From Vibrio maerlii (lineage in GTDB: Bacteria > Pseudomonadota > Gammaproteobacteria > Enterobacterales > Vibrionaceae): 64,000 nucleotides of DNA. The notes under the pieces were generated by a model. That model ran no database searches. It saw only the letters and a list, made by a program, of their open reading frames with translations, and was not told the origin of the DNA. Position numbers and translations under genes: made by a program. The stretch is from NCBI RefSeq assembly GCF_003415655.1, contig NZ_QRHC01000007.1, forward strand, positions 1-64,000, given 5' to 3'. Below are positions 61,359 through 64,000 of the stretch, piece after piece; positions within the stretch are counted from its first letter, which is position 1; the number at the start of each line of letters is the position of its first letter.

Positions 61359-64000
61359 ATGCGCCGATATCACCCTTTAACATTCTTACTTGGTCTTTGG
61401 TTCGTCTTTTCTGAAACGGTTTGGGCTAGCAAGGTAAACCTTACTGAAGAGGAGCAACTTTGGATAGAAAATGCACCGACTATCAAAACCAACAATTCTA
61501 ATGATAACGCTCCTTTTGATTTCATAGAGAACGGTGTCCCTACCGGGTACTCGATAGAGTACCTTCAACTGTTGGGAAACAAACTGGGTTTGTCATTTGA
61601 GTTTGTTCAGGACAAAACATGGAGCGAGTACAAGCAATTCTCTGAAGATAAGCATATCGACTTACTTCATCTGGTCAGTAAAGCTGAAGACCGAGAAAGA
61701 TATTTGATCTATACAAAGCCTTACTTCAAAGGCTCACAAAATTTACTTTATGGTAAGAAAAGCAAGCCCGCCATCGAAAATCACTCGGAACTAAACGAAC
61801 AGACTATTTCTGTTGTTCGAGATACTGTAGAGCAACGTTTCCTATCTCAGCATTATCCTAATATCAAACTTAACGGTGTAGACAGTATTAACGAGGGGTT
61901 GAATAGCATATTACGTGGTGAGGGGGATTACTTCCTTTGTTACCCAAGCGTGTGTGAAACCCAAATTCGGCAACGGTTTTTAACGTTGGTAGAGTCTAGA
62001 GGTCATTTAGGCATTGAAGAATTGGCTGCACCCAAGGAAGCTCATTTTGCGGTACGAAATGATTGGCCCATATTGACTTCAATTCTGAACAAGGCCATTT
62101 CTTCAGTTACACCTGATGAGAAAAAGCGCTTACTTGACAAGTGGATCTACCAAACTCGAAATACTGTGAAAGTTGAGACATCCCTATCTGAGAGTGAGCT
62201 AAATTGGATAGAGAAGAATCAGCGGTTAGTGTTTTCACAGCCAACCAAATATGCCCCTTATTCTTACGTAGAGGACAATGGCACTCTAGGGGGGTTAGCT
62301 GCTGATCTAGTGGAAGATTTCAGTAACAAGTATGAATTGCAAAGCTATTATGTGGATTACTCGAGCTGGTCAGATACCTATCAAGCCCTGTTAGATGGTG
62401 AGATAGATTACATTCCTACTATCAACATTAACGAAAAAAGGAAAAGAGAAGTTCTTTTGACGGAGCCTGTATTAACTTACTATCTCACCATATTTTCTCA
62501 TGACGATGGCCCCGTATTTAACAACTTGAGTGCATTATCTGGCTATCGAGTTGGGATTAGTAAGAACTCATCTGTCGCAAGGTTGTTACGGGAAACTTAC
62601 CCAGATTTAAAGTATGTCACGTACAAAAACGGGGTAGACGTCTACAAAGCTCTATCAGAGGGGAAAGTTGATGCTGCTGCAGCCAGTCCACATGTTATGT
62701 ACCATACAATTAACGAATATGGTTTAGAAAATATCGTAAAATCAGCAGAGACCGAGTTTAAATTTGAGCTTGCTATCGCGATACACCCTTCTAAACCTGA
62801 ACTGTTAGCACTGTTTAATAAGCTAATTTTTGAATATCAAGAAGGAGAAATTGATGAGTTGATGGATAAATGGACAAAGATTAAAGTTGTTCACAGAACC
62901 GACTGGTATTCAATAGCTTATTGGGGCATGGGTTTTACTTTAATAGCCATCTTATCAATAGTCCTTATATTGACTCGAAACAAAGCTAGAACAATCAAGC
63001 TACTTGCCGAAAATGACAAGCGTCTCAACAACGCGCAACGCGTGGCAAAAATAGGTAATTGGGAGCTCAACTCATCTAGACAGTTGGTCCAAATCTCTCA
63101 ACAAGTGAGAGTATTACTCGGCTTGGCAAGCGATATATCTCTTTCTCAAGAAAACTATGCGCAGTTTATTCACCCTGATGATAAAGATGGTGTTAAGGCA
63201 AGTTGGAAGCGTGCTATGAAAACGGGTATTTATCAGCATGAATACCGAATTATTGTTAATGATGAAGAACGATGGGTGAGGGAGGTGGCTGAACTTTCGT
63301 TTGATCATGATGGGCTGTTTTCATCGGCAAACGGTATTATACAAGATATCAATGAGCAGAAGTTGATAGAGTTGAAGGTAAAAGAGAACGAAGCTGAGCT
63401 TCGTGGTTTAACGTCTAAGTTACTTCATGTTCAAGAGGAAGAGCGGCGGCGCGTTGCGAGAGAGCTGCATGATGATCTTAGTCAGAGGCTAGCAGTACTC
63501 TCAATATCAATTGGTACCTTAGAACTGGACAAGACATTGTTGCCTGCAAAAGATCGCTTAAATGCGATAAAACAAGATCTTGCTTCTGTCGCTAAAGATG
63601 TTCATGGTTTATCACGACGATTGCATCCTTCTATTTTAGATGACTTGGGACTCATTGATGCTCTGAAATCAGAGATTAGTAGTTATGTCGATAGAGAAAT
63701 GATAGCGGTTCACTTTGAAACAACTGAGAACCAACTCGAATTAAGTAAACAATCTGAGCTCGGATTATTCAGGATCACTCAAGAATCACTCCGAAATATC
63801 GCGAAGTATTCTGAAGCATCGAAGGTACTTGTAACTATTAATGTTATTAATCGACATCTGATTCTGAAAATTATTGACGACGGGATCGGTTTTGATGTTA
63901 AAGAAGCGATGAAATCACCTGGACTAGGATTACAAAGCATGACGGAACGAGCTCGACTGATCAATGCAACTATTGATATTACGTCTAATGATAAAGGAAC
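61359..64000 (+). CDS. Sensor histidine kinase, tandem periplasmic-binding sensors, PAS, HisKA_3 (3' end outside window)
   Basis: Open to the window edge, at least 880 codons. Signal or membrane start MRRYHPLTFLLGLWFVFSE. Two SBP_bac_3-type sensor domains follow (about 30-270: TGYSIEYLQLLGNKLGLSFE; about 280-510: GGLAADLVEDFSNKYELQSY), then a membrane helix near 520-545, a PAS fold (IGNWELNSSRQLVQISQQVR), and a NarL-type kinase: EEERRRVARELHDDLSQRLA with the phosphoacceptor histidine, FRITQESLRNIAKYSEAS and IIDDGIGFD. The C-terminal end of the ATPase domain is cut off. The layout is EvgS/BvgS-like in its sensors but with a HisKA_3 kinase. Confidence 0.9.
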   Translation, partial: MRRYHPLTFLLGLWFVFSETVWASKVNLTEEEQLWIENAPTIKTNNSNDNAPFDFIENGVPTGYSIEYLQLLGNKLGLSFEFVQDKTWSEYKQFSEDKHIDLLHLVSKAEDRERYLIYTKPYFKGSQNLLYGKKSKPAIENHSELNEQTISVVRDTVEQRFLSQHYPNIKLNGVDSINEGLNSILRGEGDYFLCYPSVCETQIRQRFLTLVESRGHLGIEELAAPKEAHFAVRNDWPILTSILNKAISSVTPDEKKRLLDKWIYQTRNTVKVETSLSESELNWIEKNQRLVFSQPTKYAPYSYVEDNGTLGGLAADLVEDFSNKYELQSYYVDYSSWSDTYQALLDGEIDYIPTININEKRKREVLLTEPVLTYYLTIFSHDDGPVFNNLSALSGYRVGISKNSSVARLLRETYPDLKYVTYKNGVDVYKALSEGKVDAAAASPHVMYHTINEYGLENIVKSAETEFKFELAIAIHPSKPELLALFNKLIFEYQEGEIDELMDKWTKIKVVHRTDWYSIAYWGMGFTLIAILSIVLILTRNKARTIKLLAENDKRLNNAQRVAKIGNWELNSSRQLVQISQQVRVLLGLASDISLSQENYAQFIHPDDKDGVKASWKRAMKTGIYQHEYRIIVNDEERWVREVAELSFDHDGLFSSANGIIQDINEQKLIELKVKENEAELRGLTSKLLHVQEEERRRVARELHDDLSQRLAVLSISIGTLELDKTLLPAKDRLNAIKQDLASVAKDVHGLSRRLHPSILDDLGLIDALKSEISSYVDREMIAVHFETTENQLELSKQSELGLFRITQESLRNIAKYSEASKVLVTINVINRHLILKIIDDGIGFDVKEAMKSPGLGLQSMTERARLINATIDITSNDKG

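Overview
The window is chromosomal DNA of a marine Vibrio, most likely of the Splendidus clade. This is inferred from the gene families (cold-shock protein, YaeQ, KdgM-type porin, DctPQM/DctBD, a dense alginate locus) and from short inverted-repeat elements typical of vibrios. No ribosomal RNA is present, so the species is not fixed.

Layout. (1) 1-17.6 kb is ordinary core sequence: glgC with an octamer tandem array at its 3' end, a GGDEF diguanylate cyclase, a CHASE4-HAMP-PAS protein, yaeQ, a cold-shock gene, a chemoreceptor, a C4-dicarboxylate TRAP operon (dctPQM) with its two-component system dctBD on the other strand, an alpha/beta hydrolase and a small RTX-repeat protein. (2) 17.66-17.93 kb is a MITE-like element with perfect 23-bp terminal inverted repeats. 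(3) 18.0-43.6 kb is a complete alginate-use locus: two sodium/solute symporters, a KdgM-family porin, two FadR-type GntR regulators, a secreted PL7 lyase, two tandem PL17 and one PL15 oligoalginate lyases, two KdgF cupins, a DEH reductase, KDG kinase and KDPG aldolase. Together they take alginate to pyruvate and glyceraldehyde-3-phosphate. An operator-like motif, ATTGTnnnACAAT, recurs in its promoters and fits the known half-site pattern of FadR-type GntR proteins. A candidate small RNA with its own promoter and terminator lies between symporter and porin. (4) 43.77 kb is tRNA-Gly(TCC), followed by three TGAGACCA repeats with an 11-bp period and by broken mobile-element genes. (5) 44.1-57.9 kb is an accessory segment bracketed by two decayed, inverted copies of one IS5-type element. 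It holds a LacI regulator, GH88 unsaturated glucuronyl hydrolase, a TRAP transporter, a DUF2264 protein, a KduD/DhuD dehydrogenase and an RpiB-type isomerase like DhuI. This is a route from unsaturated uronate oligosaccharides to KDG, which the neighbouring kdgK and eda can finish. Next to it are two unknown genes, each followed by an integron attC-like (VCR-like) site. (6) 58-64 kb holds an AraC regulator, a DUF1254/DUF1214 exported protein, an outer-membrane protein and a sensor kinase that runs off the window.

The best candidates for undescribed biology are the sRNA at about 20,134-20,277, the shared operator set, the two-cassette attC array at 54.3-55.6 kb, and the IS-bracketed uronate pathway that appears to feed the resident alginate pathway. 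All functional calls rest on reading motifs; no database search was run.
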